Shown piece after piece: positions 1-5,098 of a DNA stretch of 5,098 bases. Under the pieces are notes generated by a model. It saw nothing but the letters and a program-made list of their open reading frames with translations. It had not been told where the DNA came from and did not search any database. This DNA comes from JABDBK01 sp964453575 (GTDB taxonomy: Bacteria; Pseudomonadota; Gammaproteobacteria; DSM-16500). Where the stretch lies: positions 1 to 5,098 of the forward strand of contig CAYVRW010000126.1 of NCBI GenBank assembly GCA_964453575.1. The letters are read 5' to 3'. Every line of letters starts with the position of its first letter. Position 1 is the stretch's first letter. A program made the position numbers and the translations under genes.

Positions 1-1
1 C

Positions 2-124
2 GTTCGCATTCGATCAGCTTCGTTTGATGGCTTATCGCGTATTGAGGCACATAAACGAATTTATCAGGTTTTAGATGATTTAATTCCTCATAAAATTCAT
101 GCGCTTAGTATTATTATTTTTTAA
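2..124 (+). CDS. BolA-family protein, C-terminal fragment
   Basis: The reading frame is open from the window edge (first full codon at base 2) and encodes the last 40 residues before a TAA stop at 122-124; the start lies upstream. The peptide contains SFDGLSRIEAHKRIYQVLDDLI followed, after a short PHK link, by IHALSI, which matches the end of BolA/IbaG proteins: the SF(D/E)GLxxxxxHRxVYxxL helix and the closing IHALSI strand. BolA proteins are small cytoplasmic proteins that bind monothiol glutaredoxins and [2Fe-2S] clusters and have been linked to iron-sulfur trafficking, stress morphology and transcription control. The family match is seen directly; which subtype (BolA or IbaG) cannot be decided from this fragment. 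It lacks the usual lysine-rich tail after HALS and ends in a short hydrophobic IIIF. No hairpin terminator is obvious after it. Confidence 0.85.
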   Translation, partial: VRIRSASFDGLSRIEAHKRIYQVLDDLIPHKIHALSIIIF

Positions 125-172
125 AAAAATCTTCCTCTCTCCAACATGTAACTCATTGATTATTCATAACAT

Positions 173-202
173 TTGACATGAATAATAATTATACAGTATA
201 AT
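173..202 (+). promoter_or_regulatory. Sigma-70-type promoter of the tandem paralogue unit
   Basis: A perfect -35 box TTGACA (173-178) and a perfect -10 box TATAAT (197-202) are separated by 18 bases. Transcription would start near 208-210, giving a leader of about 30 bases before the ATG at 240. Both hexamers match the consensus exactly, so strong basal transcription is expected unless repressed. This is the only clear promoter between the BolA fragment and the two unknown genes. Confidence 0.75.
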
Positions 203-239
203 TAGTACCCAATTTAACTGTAATACGAGCATTAATGTT

Positions 240-938
240 ATGAAATCAGCTACCTTTATAAAGAAACCTGAGCAGATAAGTAATGCTCATAAACAAACCG
301 AAGAAAATAGAAGATTACATGCGGGAGAATTGTATACGAATGATCTTTATCAGTATTTCGAATGTCATACTCACAAAAAAATTACTGAACGCTTAAAAAT
401 CCATCCACATGGAAAATCAATGTATGTAATGGATGGAGCTAATCAAATGATATATATTCAAAAAGAAGAAGGTGTCCAAAAAGCACTGAGATATAGAGAA
501 TTGGCTGGAAAAATAAACAACGATATCAAGTATTCTTATAGCATTGATGTTCCTTCAAATAAACGCCAAAAACAACAAACCCAACCAAATATGACAGGAG
601 AAACTACTGATTTAAATGAATTATTAACTCATTTTTTAAATAAAAAAGATACTTCTTTTCCTACCTATGTACAAACTGTTAAAGATCCAAAACTTTTACA
701 AGAATGTTTAGATAATTGTTTAGCCATGATGTTTAAAATGGAATTTACCGCTAATATGGCGGAAGCGGCAAGAATACTGACGACTAAAATTATATCATTG
801 CGAAATGCGCAAGAATTATCTGAGGATGCTACATCAGCGTATAGAAGGTTTTGTCTTTACGCGCAGAAGAATCCTTTGGTGATACATCCTATGTCAGAAC
901 AGCAACCTTCTGTTCCACAAAACACTCGTAAAATTTAA
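240..938 (+). CDS. Unknown protein, short paralogue of the downstream gene (232 aa)
   Basis: I do not recognise this family. The product has no visible signal peptide or membrane segment. Residues 18-77 form a charged module with the pattern AGExYTxDxxxYxE, then YVMDGANxxIYIQ (residues 62-74). A basic patch SNKRQKQQ lies at 106-113. A predicted helical stretch (124-200) carries FxxYVxxV (140-147) and LLQECL (152-157). The tail holds HPMSEQQPSVPQ (216-227). All these blocks recur in the same order in the gene 15 bases downstream, so the two are paralogues and probably one operon under the promoter at 173-202. The ATG at 240 has only a weak purine match (GAG at 227-229) upstream; no better in-frame start is seen before it. 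The basic patch and eukaryote-like composition raise the possibility of a secreted, host-acting protein, but this is inference. That it is a real gene is well supported by the paralogy; its function is unknown. Confidence 0.8.
   Translation: MKSATFIKKPEQISNAHKQTEENRRLHAGELYTNDLYQYFECHTHKKITERLKIHPHGKSMYVMDGANQMIYIQKEEGVQKALRYRELAGKINNDIKYSYSIDVPSNKRQKQQTQPNMTGETTDLNELLTHFLNKKDTSFPTYVQTVKDPKLLQECLDNCLAMMFKMEFTANMAEAARILTTKIISLRNAQELSEDATSAYRRFCLYAQKNPLVIHPMSEQQPSVPQNTRKI
885..921 (+). repeat. Conserved tail repeat, copy 1
   Basis: This 37-base stretch encodes HPMSEQQPSVPQ and matches 32 of 37 positions in the end of the next gene (2316-2352). Two other patches of identity link the same genes: 18 bases at 426-443 with 1476-1493 (VMDGAN codons) and 18 bases at 554-571 with 1592-1609 (SNKRQK codons). 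Together they show duplication at the DNA level. Confidence 0.8.
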
Positions 939-941
939 TTG

Positions 942-947
942 AAGGAA
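942..947 (+). promoter_or_regulatory. Ribosome binding site that fixes the start of the second paralogue
   Basis: AAGGAA at 942-947 lies six bases before the ATG at 954, an ideal Shine-Dalgarno placement. The frame stays open up to a TTG at 939, but that codon has no purine-rich site before it and would put the AAGGAA inside the coding region. The ATG at 954 is therefore preferred. Confidence 0.8.
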
Positions 948-953
948 ATCCAA

Positions 954-2366
954 ATGGATAGTCAAAGACCAGTCGAGGATAAAGAATATTTTAAAGAGTT
1001 ATTCGGGTTTGATCCAGAAGAAACAGAGCGGTCTAATCCAACGGATGAGGCAGATGATGATATACTTCCTGATGAACTGTTAAATTTCAATGAGGATACT
1101 GCTGAGCATCTTCCTTCGTTAACATTATTTCCGAGCTACAAAGATGGTAAAAAGCGTTTTACAGGCAGTAGTGACGAACCTAACCGATTTTGTTTTGTTG
1201 ATGATAAATCTGATGTTCCTAAAGGTTTAGAAATTTTTGAAATGGATACGGGGAAAGGAAGGACTTCAAAAAGATTAGTTGTTGTACATAATAAAATAAC
1301 AAAATTTATTCAAACAAAAGGCAGAATAAACACTGTAGAAAAAAAAGCTGAGGAAAAAAGAAAATTACTGGCAGGAGAATGTTATACGGGTGATTTTTTT
1401 GATTATTATGAATATGGTACTGACAAAAAAGTTCCTCGATCAAAAATGTATATAGAAGGAAAGAGGAGCAAATACGTAATGGATGGAGCTAATAAAATAT
1501 ATATTCAACGCAAAGACCATGCAACAAATACAATCAAAAATAGAAAAAAGAAACAAGTTTTGGCTGAGGATGAGCCAGTAAAACATCGGGTTTCAAATAA
1601 ACGCCAAAAGAAAAAAGCCCAATCAACTGATATGACAGCGCAGCAACCACCAGTTACTATGAACTTTGGTAATCAAGATTTTGATGATGATCATCCATTT
1701 AAACTTAATTTACAAGAATCACCGCCTAGCATTGAAGATCAATTTCCACCACCCTTAAATTTAGAACCTATCGACTCTTTTAACCCTGTGGCTTCGAAGG
1801 ATTTAGAAGAGACGGAGAATCTGTTAGGGCTTAGTAACCCTGAGGAAAATAAACCTAATTCAGTAAGTGATGATAAAATAGCTTCTCCATTACCTGATAC
1901 AACAGAACAAACGAAAGACATTCATCAGGTTTGTTTGGAGCTTTTTAATCATGCATTAGATAGCTCTTCACTGCCTTTTGTTCTCATACTATGGAAACAG
2001 CATAAAGTTTTATTGTGTAAAGCCGTTGCATCAATAGACCCAGTAACGCAATTAGACATTTCAATTAAAGTATTCAATCTTTCCTTAGAATTTTTTCATA
2101 TATATGTTGAAGCTGTTGAACATCATCCGCAAGTTTTAAGTGAATGTTTAACTTTATTAACTAACATGGAACCTTATCCAAATATACTGGCAGTGAGAGA
2201 AATGCTAATCAAAAAACTTGGATTATCGCAAGCTTTGCAACAAGGACCAGTCACTAACCATACATCCGTGTATGGAACATTTGGTCTTTACTCACATAAT
2301 AATTCTTTTGTTCCACATCCTACGTCAGCGCAACAACCTTTTGTTCCACAAAGCTTTTTTAAATAG
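954..2366 (+). CDS. Unknown protein, long paralogue with acidic/proline-rich insert (470 aa)
   Basis: I do not recognise this family. From the ATG at 954, order by residue: an acidic N-terminus (8-51, with the run DEADDD at 31-36); a segment at 67-122 that may be a degenerate copy of the next module; the module shared with the upstream gene at 130-187 (AGECYTGDFFDYYE, YVMDGANKIYIQ); two basic clusters, NRKKK (196-200) and KRQKKK (216-221), spaced like a bipartite nuclear localisation signal; an acidic, proline-rich, probably disordered stretch (about 227-321, with FDDDHPF and QFPPPLNLEP); a helical domain (322-430, with FHIYVEAV at 381-388 and LSECL at 395-399); and a tail with HPTSAQQPFVPQ (455-466). 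No signal peptide or transmembrane helix is evident. The gene follows its shorter paralogue by 15 bases with its own good ribosome site, and ends just before a hairpin terminator. The layout recalls a eukaryotic transcription factor, which suggests, without proving, a nuclear-acting effector. A structural or phase-separating role is also possible. Confidence 0.8.
   Translation: MDSQRPVEDKEYFKELFGFDPEETERSNPTDEADDDILPDELLNFNEDTAEHLPSLTLFPSYKDGKKRFTGSSDEPNRFCFVDDKSDVPKGLEIFEMDTGKGRTSKRLVVVHNKITKFIQTKGRINTVEKKAEEKRKLLAGECYTGDFFDYYEYGTDKKVPRSKMYIEGKRSKYVMDGANKIYIQRKDHATNTIKNRKKKQVLAEDEPVKHRVSNKRQKKKAQSTDMTAQQPPVTMNFGNQDFDDDHPFKLNLQESPPSIEDQFPPPLNLEPIDSFNPVASKDLEETENLLGLSNPEENKPNSVSDDKIASPLPDTTEQTKDIHQVCLELFNHALDSSSLPFVLILWKQHKVLLCKAVASIDPVTQLDISIKVFNLSLEFFHIYVEAVEHHPQVLSECLTLLTNMEPYPNILAVREMLIKKLGLSQALQQGPVTNHTSVYGTFGLYSHNNSFVPHPTSAQQPFVPQSFFK
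2316..2352 (+). repeat. Conserved tail repeat, copy 2
   Basis: This stretch encodes HPTSAQQPFVPQ and pairs with 885-921 at 32 of 37 bases. A shorter echo, TAQQPPV, is encoded near 1635-1655 within the same gene. The tail is better conserved between the paralogues than the helical segment before it. Confidence 0.8.
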
Positions 2367-2389
2367 GAAAATTGATCAATATTTAGCCG

Positions 2390-2418
2390 TGAGCCGATTA
2401 CCGCTGTTAATCGGCTCA
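2390..2418. repeat. Inverted repeat copy 1, candidate operator
   Basis: Arms TGAGCCGATTA and TAATCGGCTCA flank the 7-base spacer CCGCTGT. The arms are identical to those of copy 2, while the spacers differ, so the arms look selected. The two centres are 44 bp apart, close to four helical turns, which would place bound dimers on a similar face of the DNA. It lies upstream of the putative -35 box of the Fic gene. Confidence 0.75.
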
Positions 2419-2423
2419 TTTTT
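2390..2423 (+). terminator. Rho-independent terminator of the tandem paralogue unit
   Basis: An 11-bp stem (2390-2400 with 2408-2418) with a 7-base loop is followed directly by five T (2419-2423). It lies 23 bases after the stop of the second paralogue, where a terminator is expected. The stem is the same sequence as the palindrome at 2434-2462, so the element may serve both as terminator in RNA and as protein binding site in DNA. Confidence 0.7.
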
Positions 2424-2425
2424 CA

Positions 2426-2455
2426 TTGATTTTTGAGCCGATTAAATGATATAAT
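2426..2455 (+). promoter_or_regulatory. Putative leaderless promoter of the Fic gene
   Basis: A -10 box TATAAT (2450-2455) is preceded at 18 bases by TTGATT (2426-2431), which matches four of six -35 positions. Transcription would begin about seven bases after the -10 box, at or near base 2462, which is the A of the ATG. No ribosome binding site precedes that ATG, which fits a leaderless message. The -10 box lies inside palindrome copy 2, so a protein bound there would block RNA polymerase. Confidence 0.55.
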
Positions 2456-2462
2456 CGGCTCA
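2434..2462. promoter_or_regulatory. Inverted repeat copy 2, candidate operator over the Fic start
   Basis: Arms TGAGCCGATTA (2434-2444) and TAATCGGCTCA (2452-2462) flank the spacer AATGATA. The palindrome covers the TATAAT box and its last base is the first base of the Fic start codon. The Fic product ends in a winged helix-turn-helix, making it the natural candidate for binding here and repressing itself. Binding is inferred; the palindrome is seen directly. Confidence 0.7.
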
Positions 2463-3574
2463 TGAGAACATACAATTGGCAGCAATCCGATTGGCCTAAT
2501 TTCCGATATGATGTTTCTGGTTTACATGAAACTTTGCTTTCTATTTCCGAAAAAATGGGTCTTATCAGTGGTAAAGTCGCTCATTTATCTGAAAACCTGC
2601 AAACTGAAACGATGATAAACCTTATGGTGGAGGAAGCTGTTAAAACCTCTGAAATTGAAGGTGAACATATCAGCCGCATAGATGTTAGGTCATCCATCAA
2701 AAATAAACTTGGCTTAAACCCTAAGATGGTTCCGGTGCGTGATAAACGTGCCCAAGGAATTGCAGAATTAATGCTTGATGTACGCAATACCTTTAAAAAA
2801 CCACTTACCGAAGAAAAATTATTTGATTGGCACTTAATGGTTATGTCAGGTTCATCCAATCCAAATCTTAGAGTGGGTTATTGGAGAACAGACGAAGAAC
2901 CTATGCAAATCGTGTCAGGGCATCATGGAAAATGGACTGTGCATTATGAAGCACCACCTTCAAATAATGTTCCTAAAGAAATGCAACAATTTATTCATTG
3001 GTTTAATGAGACTGCACCCGGAAAGCCAAAAGCAATTCAATTCGCACCGATACGTGCTGCCATTGCGCATTTATATTTCGAAAGTATTCATCCGTTTGAA
3101 GATGGTAATGGAAGAATAGGACGGGCTATTGCTGAAAAAGTATTATCCCAAGGATTTGGTTATCCTGTCTTAATAAGTCTGTCTCTTGCTATTGAGGCAA
3201 ATAAAAAAGCCTATTATGCGGCGTTAAAAATTGCTTCAAGATCCAATGAAATAACTAATTGGCTGCATTATTTTGTAGATTTAATTTTAAGCGCACAAAT
3301 TGAAGTTGAAAGACAAATTGATTTTATTCTTAAAAAAACTCAATTCTTCGATAAATTCAAAAATGATTTAAATGAACGTGAATTGAAGGTCATTAAGCGT
3401 ATGCTGCAAGAGGGTGTCCAAGGCTTTGCAGGCGGAATGAGTGCAAAAAAATATATGTCAATCACAGGTGTTTCTAAGGCAACCGCAACCAGAGATTTGC
3501 ATCATTTGTTTGTCATAAACGCGTTGAAACAGACGGGTAGCGGGCGTAGTGTTAGATATGAACTAAAATTATAA
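2462..3574 (+). CDS. Fic-domain protein adenylyltransferase with N-terminal inhibitory helix and C-terminal winged HTH (370 aa)
   Basis: Fic enzymes usually transfer AMP from ATP to a hydroxyl side chain of a target protein (AMPylation), and some remove it. The N-terminus YNWQQSDWPNFRYD (4-17) matches the DUF4172-type domain found before many Fic domains. T62-S-E-I-E66-G67 fits the inhibitory motif (S/T)xxxE(G/N), placing it in the class where an N-terminal helix holds the site in check through the glutamate. The flap that positions the target lies around 148-166 (GHHGKWTVHYEAPP). The catalytic motif HPFEDGNGRIGR (210-221) is intact, with H210 and the phosphate-binding GNGR. Residues 302-370 form a winged helix (MSAKKYMSITGVSKATATRDL), suggesting DNA binding. 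The full domain order and length are as expected for intact family members. The ATG at 2462 keeps the conserved YNWQ start but has no ribosome site, consistent with a leaderless message. Twin palindromes upstream suggest self-regulation. The target protein is unknown; a cytoplasmic, toxin-like or regulatory role is more likely than secretion. Confidence 0.93.
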   Translation: MRTYNWQQSDWPNFRYDVSGLHETLLSISEKMGLISGKVAHLSENLQTETMINLMVEEAVKTSEIEGEHISRIDVRSSIKNKLGLNPKMVPVRDKRAQGIAELMLDVRNTFKKPLTEEKLFDWHLMVMSGSSNPNLRVGYWRTDEEPMQIVSGHHGKWTVHYEAPPSNNVPKEMQQFIHWFNETAPGKPKAIQFAPIRAAIAHLYFESIHPFEDGNGRIGRAIAEKVLSQGFGYPVLISLSLAIEANKKAYYAALKIASRSNEITNWLHYFVDLILSAQIEVERQIDFILKKTQFFDKFKNDLNERELKVIKRMLQEGVQGFAGGMSAKKYMSITGVSKATATRDLHHLFVINALKQTGSGRSVRYELKL

Positions 3575-3709
3575 TGTACGCATTAAGTTACATCAAAAAC
3601 TAAACTCGCGAGACTATAAATGCACATGTCAATATAACACAACTCATGGATTGGCTGTGAAGTAGTATGTATTGATTATATTTAGCAAGTTACGTAAACT
3701 ACGCTCTAA

Positions 3710-3763
3710 AATCACAGCGAGAATATAATCGTTAATCGACTATAACCAAACATTGCTGTGATT
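3710..3763. repeat. Widely spaced inverted repeat before the ankyrin gene
   Basis: AATCACAGC (3710-3718) and GCTGTGATT (3755-3763) are perfect 9-bp inverted copies, 36 bases apart. The right arm overlaps the possible -35 region of the following gene. The arms could be two half-sites of a looping regulator or a chance pair. The rest of the 237-base gap 3575-3811 shows no gene and no convincing terminator for the Fic gene. Confidence 0.45.
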
Positions 3764-3780
3764 ATTTGTATACATATAAT
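3753..3780 (+). promoter_or_regulatory. Possible promoter of the U-box/ankyrin gene
   Basis: A perfect -10 box TATAAT lies at 3775-3780, and a weak -35 candidate TTGCTG (3753-3758) is 16 bases upstream. Transcription would start near 3787, giving a leader of about 25 bases. The poor -35 box suggests that an activator may be needed. Confidence 0.4.
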
Positions 3781-3800
3781 TAATTACAATGCATATGAAT

Positions 3801-3806
3801 AAGGGA
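3801..3806 (+). promoter_or_regulatory. Ribosome binding site of the U-box/ankyrin gene
   Basis: AAGGGA at 3801-3806 is five bases before the ATG at 3812 and fixes that start. The ATG at 3795 is out of frame. Confidence 0.7.
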
Positions 3807-3811
3807 AAAAT

Positions 3812-5098
3812 ATGACCATTAGTAGACAAATAATTTCAAAAGAATTCATTGAAACATTAGAACAATTTAGTTTAGAAAGCAGTGTTAATGTTTCGTCTGT
3901 AAATGAAGCTGCAAAAACACTTCTACGAGAATTGAAAACATTTAACCAAATGGATGAAAATGAGCAAGTTACAAAAATTGACAGCTTAAGAAAATTATTT
4001 CTAACCGTTTACGATAAAAAAGAATTGCCCATTGCTTTTGTAATGGACATGGATTTTAAAAAATTACTCTACAACATATTAATTACATTAGGGGAAAAGT
4101 TTCCAGTCAATGACATTTACATTGATCCAGAAGACCCAGAAAAAAGAAGACAGCCTGTCGATCCTATTTTATATGTTCCAATATTGGAAAATGATCAATT
4201 TTGCACGATAACCGGACAAATTTTTTCGATAGATTCCATTATTAAATGGAATAGGGACAGGCCAGAAAGAGAGGCTGCTCTTGAAGAAAAGCGTCAGGAA
4301 AAGTTCTTGCTTAATCCATTAACCAATCAACCTTTTTTGCCAATGGATATGGAAAGATTGCTTATCATTGCTACTATAAATAACAAAAATTTGGATTTCA
4401 TCATTGATCAACCAACTGACTCAAAGGCGAGTCATGCTGAATTTACTCAAGCACTTAGTTTAAAAGATCTTGTATCATTGTCTCATGGAATTAGCCAACA
4501 TCGGACATTTAATTTAGACGAGGATTTCCATTACACAACACTAGAAGCTATTGCATGTATGAGTATTTGTGCTCAAAATAATGAGCCAAAAACATTGGGC
4601 CACTTATACCATTTATTATCCGAATCAGATAGAAGTTTACTATCCAATCCAGATGTAGAAACCAATGTTATCCTCACAAAATCCGGTGCTTACGCGTTTA
4701 TTTGTTTATTAATTGCGAATAATGAACCAAAAACATTAAGAAACATATTAGATGTATGTATTGCCTGTGACGTTGATTTAAATCATCCCTATAGAGGCGG
4801 TTTGACCGCAGTTCATATTGCAGCACAATATGGTTCAGTTGAAGCAATGAACGTTTTGCTAGAACCGCAATATAAGATTGATATCAATCGAAGAGATGCT
4901 TTAGGAGTCACTGCGGTTAATGTAGCAACTCATCAGCGAAAAAATACTATCGTCAAAATGCTTGCGGATAAGGGAGCAAATTTAATGATCCCCTCTTATG
5001 ATGGAATAGCGCCCATTCATAAAGCAGCTGAAGATAATAATGAAGAATTAATGGCATTATTATTAGCTCATCAGGTACAGATTAATCAAAAGTCTAAG
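3812..5098 (+). CDS. U-box-like and ankyrin-repeat protein, N-terminal 429 residues (partial)
   Basis: The frame is open from the ATG at 3812 to the window edge with no stop. Residues 1-115 are mostly helical and unassigned. Residues about 117-190 resemble a U-box, the RING-like E2-binding fold of ubiquitin ligases: DPI, then CTITGQIFSIDSIIKW (131-146), then NPLTNQPFLPMDMERLL (168-184), matching the U-box pattern of TxxGxxxxxxxIxxW followed by PxTxxPLxxxxLxxN. A charged stretch of about 18 residues (147-164) is inserted between the halves. Residues 230-310 hold degenerate helical repeats with NNEPKTL at 256-262 and 303-309. Recognisable ankyrin repeats follow: GGLTAVHIAAQYG (329-341), LGVTAVNVAT (364-373) with ADKGAN, and DGIAPIHKAAEDNN (397-410). 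Ankyrin repeats bind proteins, so a ligase that recruits a host substrate is plausible, as for known U-box effectors of Legionella. The ligase activity and secretion are inferred; the ankyrin call is firm, the U-box call moderate. Confidence 0.85.
   Translation, partial: MTISRQIISKEFIETLEQFSLESSVNVSSVNEAAKTLLRELKTFNQMDENEQVTKIDSLRKLFLTVYDKKELPIAFVMDMDFKKLLYNILITLGEKFPVNDIYIDPEDPEKRRQPVDPILYVPILENDQFCTITGQIFSIDSIIKWNRDRPEREAALEEKRQEKFLLNPLTNQPFLPMDMERLLIIATINNKNLDFIIDQPTDSKASHAEFTQALSLKDLVSLSHGISQHRTFNLDEDFHYTTLEAIACMSICAQNNEPKTLGHLYHLLSESDRSLLSNPDVETNVILTKSGAYAFICLLIANNEPKTLRNILDVCIACDVDLNHPYRGGLTAVHIAAQYGSVEAMNVLLEPQYKIDINRRDALGVTAVNVATHQRKNTIVKMLADKGANLMIPSYDGIAPIHKAAEDNNEELMALLLAHQVQINQKSK

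Noticed and set aside
117..129. T6-A7 palindrome at the end of the BolA gene as a terminator
   Set aside because: It has no GC stem and no loop and overlaps the stop codon; it is more likely ordinary AT-rich sequence.
939..953. TTG at 939 as the start of the long paralogue
   Set aside because: No ribosome site precedes it, whereas AAGGAA is ideally placed for the ATG at 954.
1739..1921. Open frame of 60 codons on the minus strand
   Set aside because: It lies wholly inside the long paralogue, opposite the low-complexity acidic/proline segment, with no ribosome site or recognisable protein features.
2218..2436. Plus-strand frame of 72 codons crossing the end of the long paralogue
   Set aside because: It overlaps the paralogue's conserved tail in another frame and runs through the terminator hairpin, so it is a shadow.
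2433..2455. TTGAGC at 2433-2438 as the -35 box of the Fic promoter
   Set aside because: The spacing to TATAAT is only 11 bases, too short for sigma-70; TTGATT at 2426 gives 18.
2581..2859. Open frame of 92 codons on the minus strand
   Set aside because: It is antisense to the N-terminal half of the intact Fic gene and shows no independent coding sign.
2925..3119. Plus-strand frame of 64 codons inside the Fic gene
   Set aside because: It lies in another frame across the Fic flap and catalytic motif, which are clearly the coding frame.
3580..3590. PmrA-like box on the minus strand
   Set aside because: Only a single CTTAAT is seen, without the second tandem half, and it is over 200 bases from the next start.
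3605..3612. CTCGCGAG palindrome after the Fic gene as terminator or operator
   Set aside because: It is only 8 bp with no loop and no following T run, and could easily occur by chance.
3694..3711. CpxR-like site (GTAAA, six bases, GTAAA) before the ankyrin gene
   Set aside because: Only the first GTAAA (3694-3698) is present; the second half reads TCTAA and does not fit.

Overview
The window is AT-rich and most resembles a Legionella-type gammaproteobacterium (Legionellaceae or a related intracellular group). The reasons are a housekeeping BolA-family gene end, a gene combining a U-box-like segment with ankyrin repeats (a eukaryote-like mix typical of Legionella and Coxiella effector repertoires), and AT-rich genes of unknown family with nuclear-protein-like composition. 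The genus is inferred from gene content; no rRNA or other marker is present.

Layout, all on the + strand: (1) 2-124 is the C-terminal end of a BolA-family protein. (2) A consensus sigma-70-type promoter (173-202) drives a two-gene unit, 240-938 and 954-2366, separated by 15 bases. The two products are paralogues of a family I do not recognise. They share three blocks: a charged N-terminal module ending in an NKRQK basic patch, a helical segment, and a C-terminal tail of the form HPxSxQQPxVPQ. The second protein also has an acidic N-terminus, a possible degenerate second copy of the first module, and an acidic/proline-rich insert of about 160 residues. (3) The 95-base gap 2367-2461 contains two copies of the same 29-bp inverted repeat (TGAGCCGATTA, 7-base spacer, TAATCGGCTCA). 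The first is followed by five T and can also act as a terminator. The second covers a -10 box and ends on the A of the next start codon. (4) 2462-3574 encodes a Fic-domain AMP-transferase with an N-terminal inhibitory motif and a C-terminal winged helix-turn-helix. (5) After a 237-base gap with a spaced inverted repeat and a possible promoter, 3812-5098 encodes a U-box-like plus ankyrin-repeat protein that runs off the window.

How the parts may work together: the tandem unit, the Fic gene and the ankyrin gene appear to be three separate transcription units placed downstream of a core gene, as in an accessory effector-type cluster. The clearest regulatory hypothesis is that the Fic protein binds the twin palindromes through its own winged helix and controls its own, probably leaderless, transcript. 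Secretion of the unknown proteins or of the ankyrin protein into a host cell is a hypothesis from composition and family resemblance. No secretion signal was identified directly.
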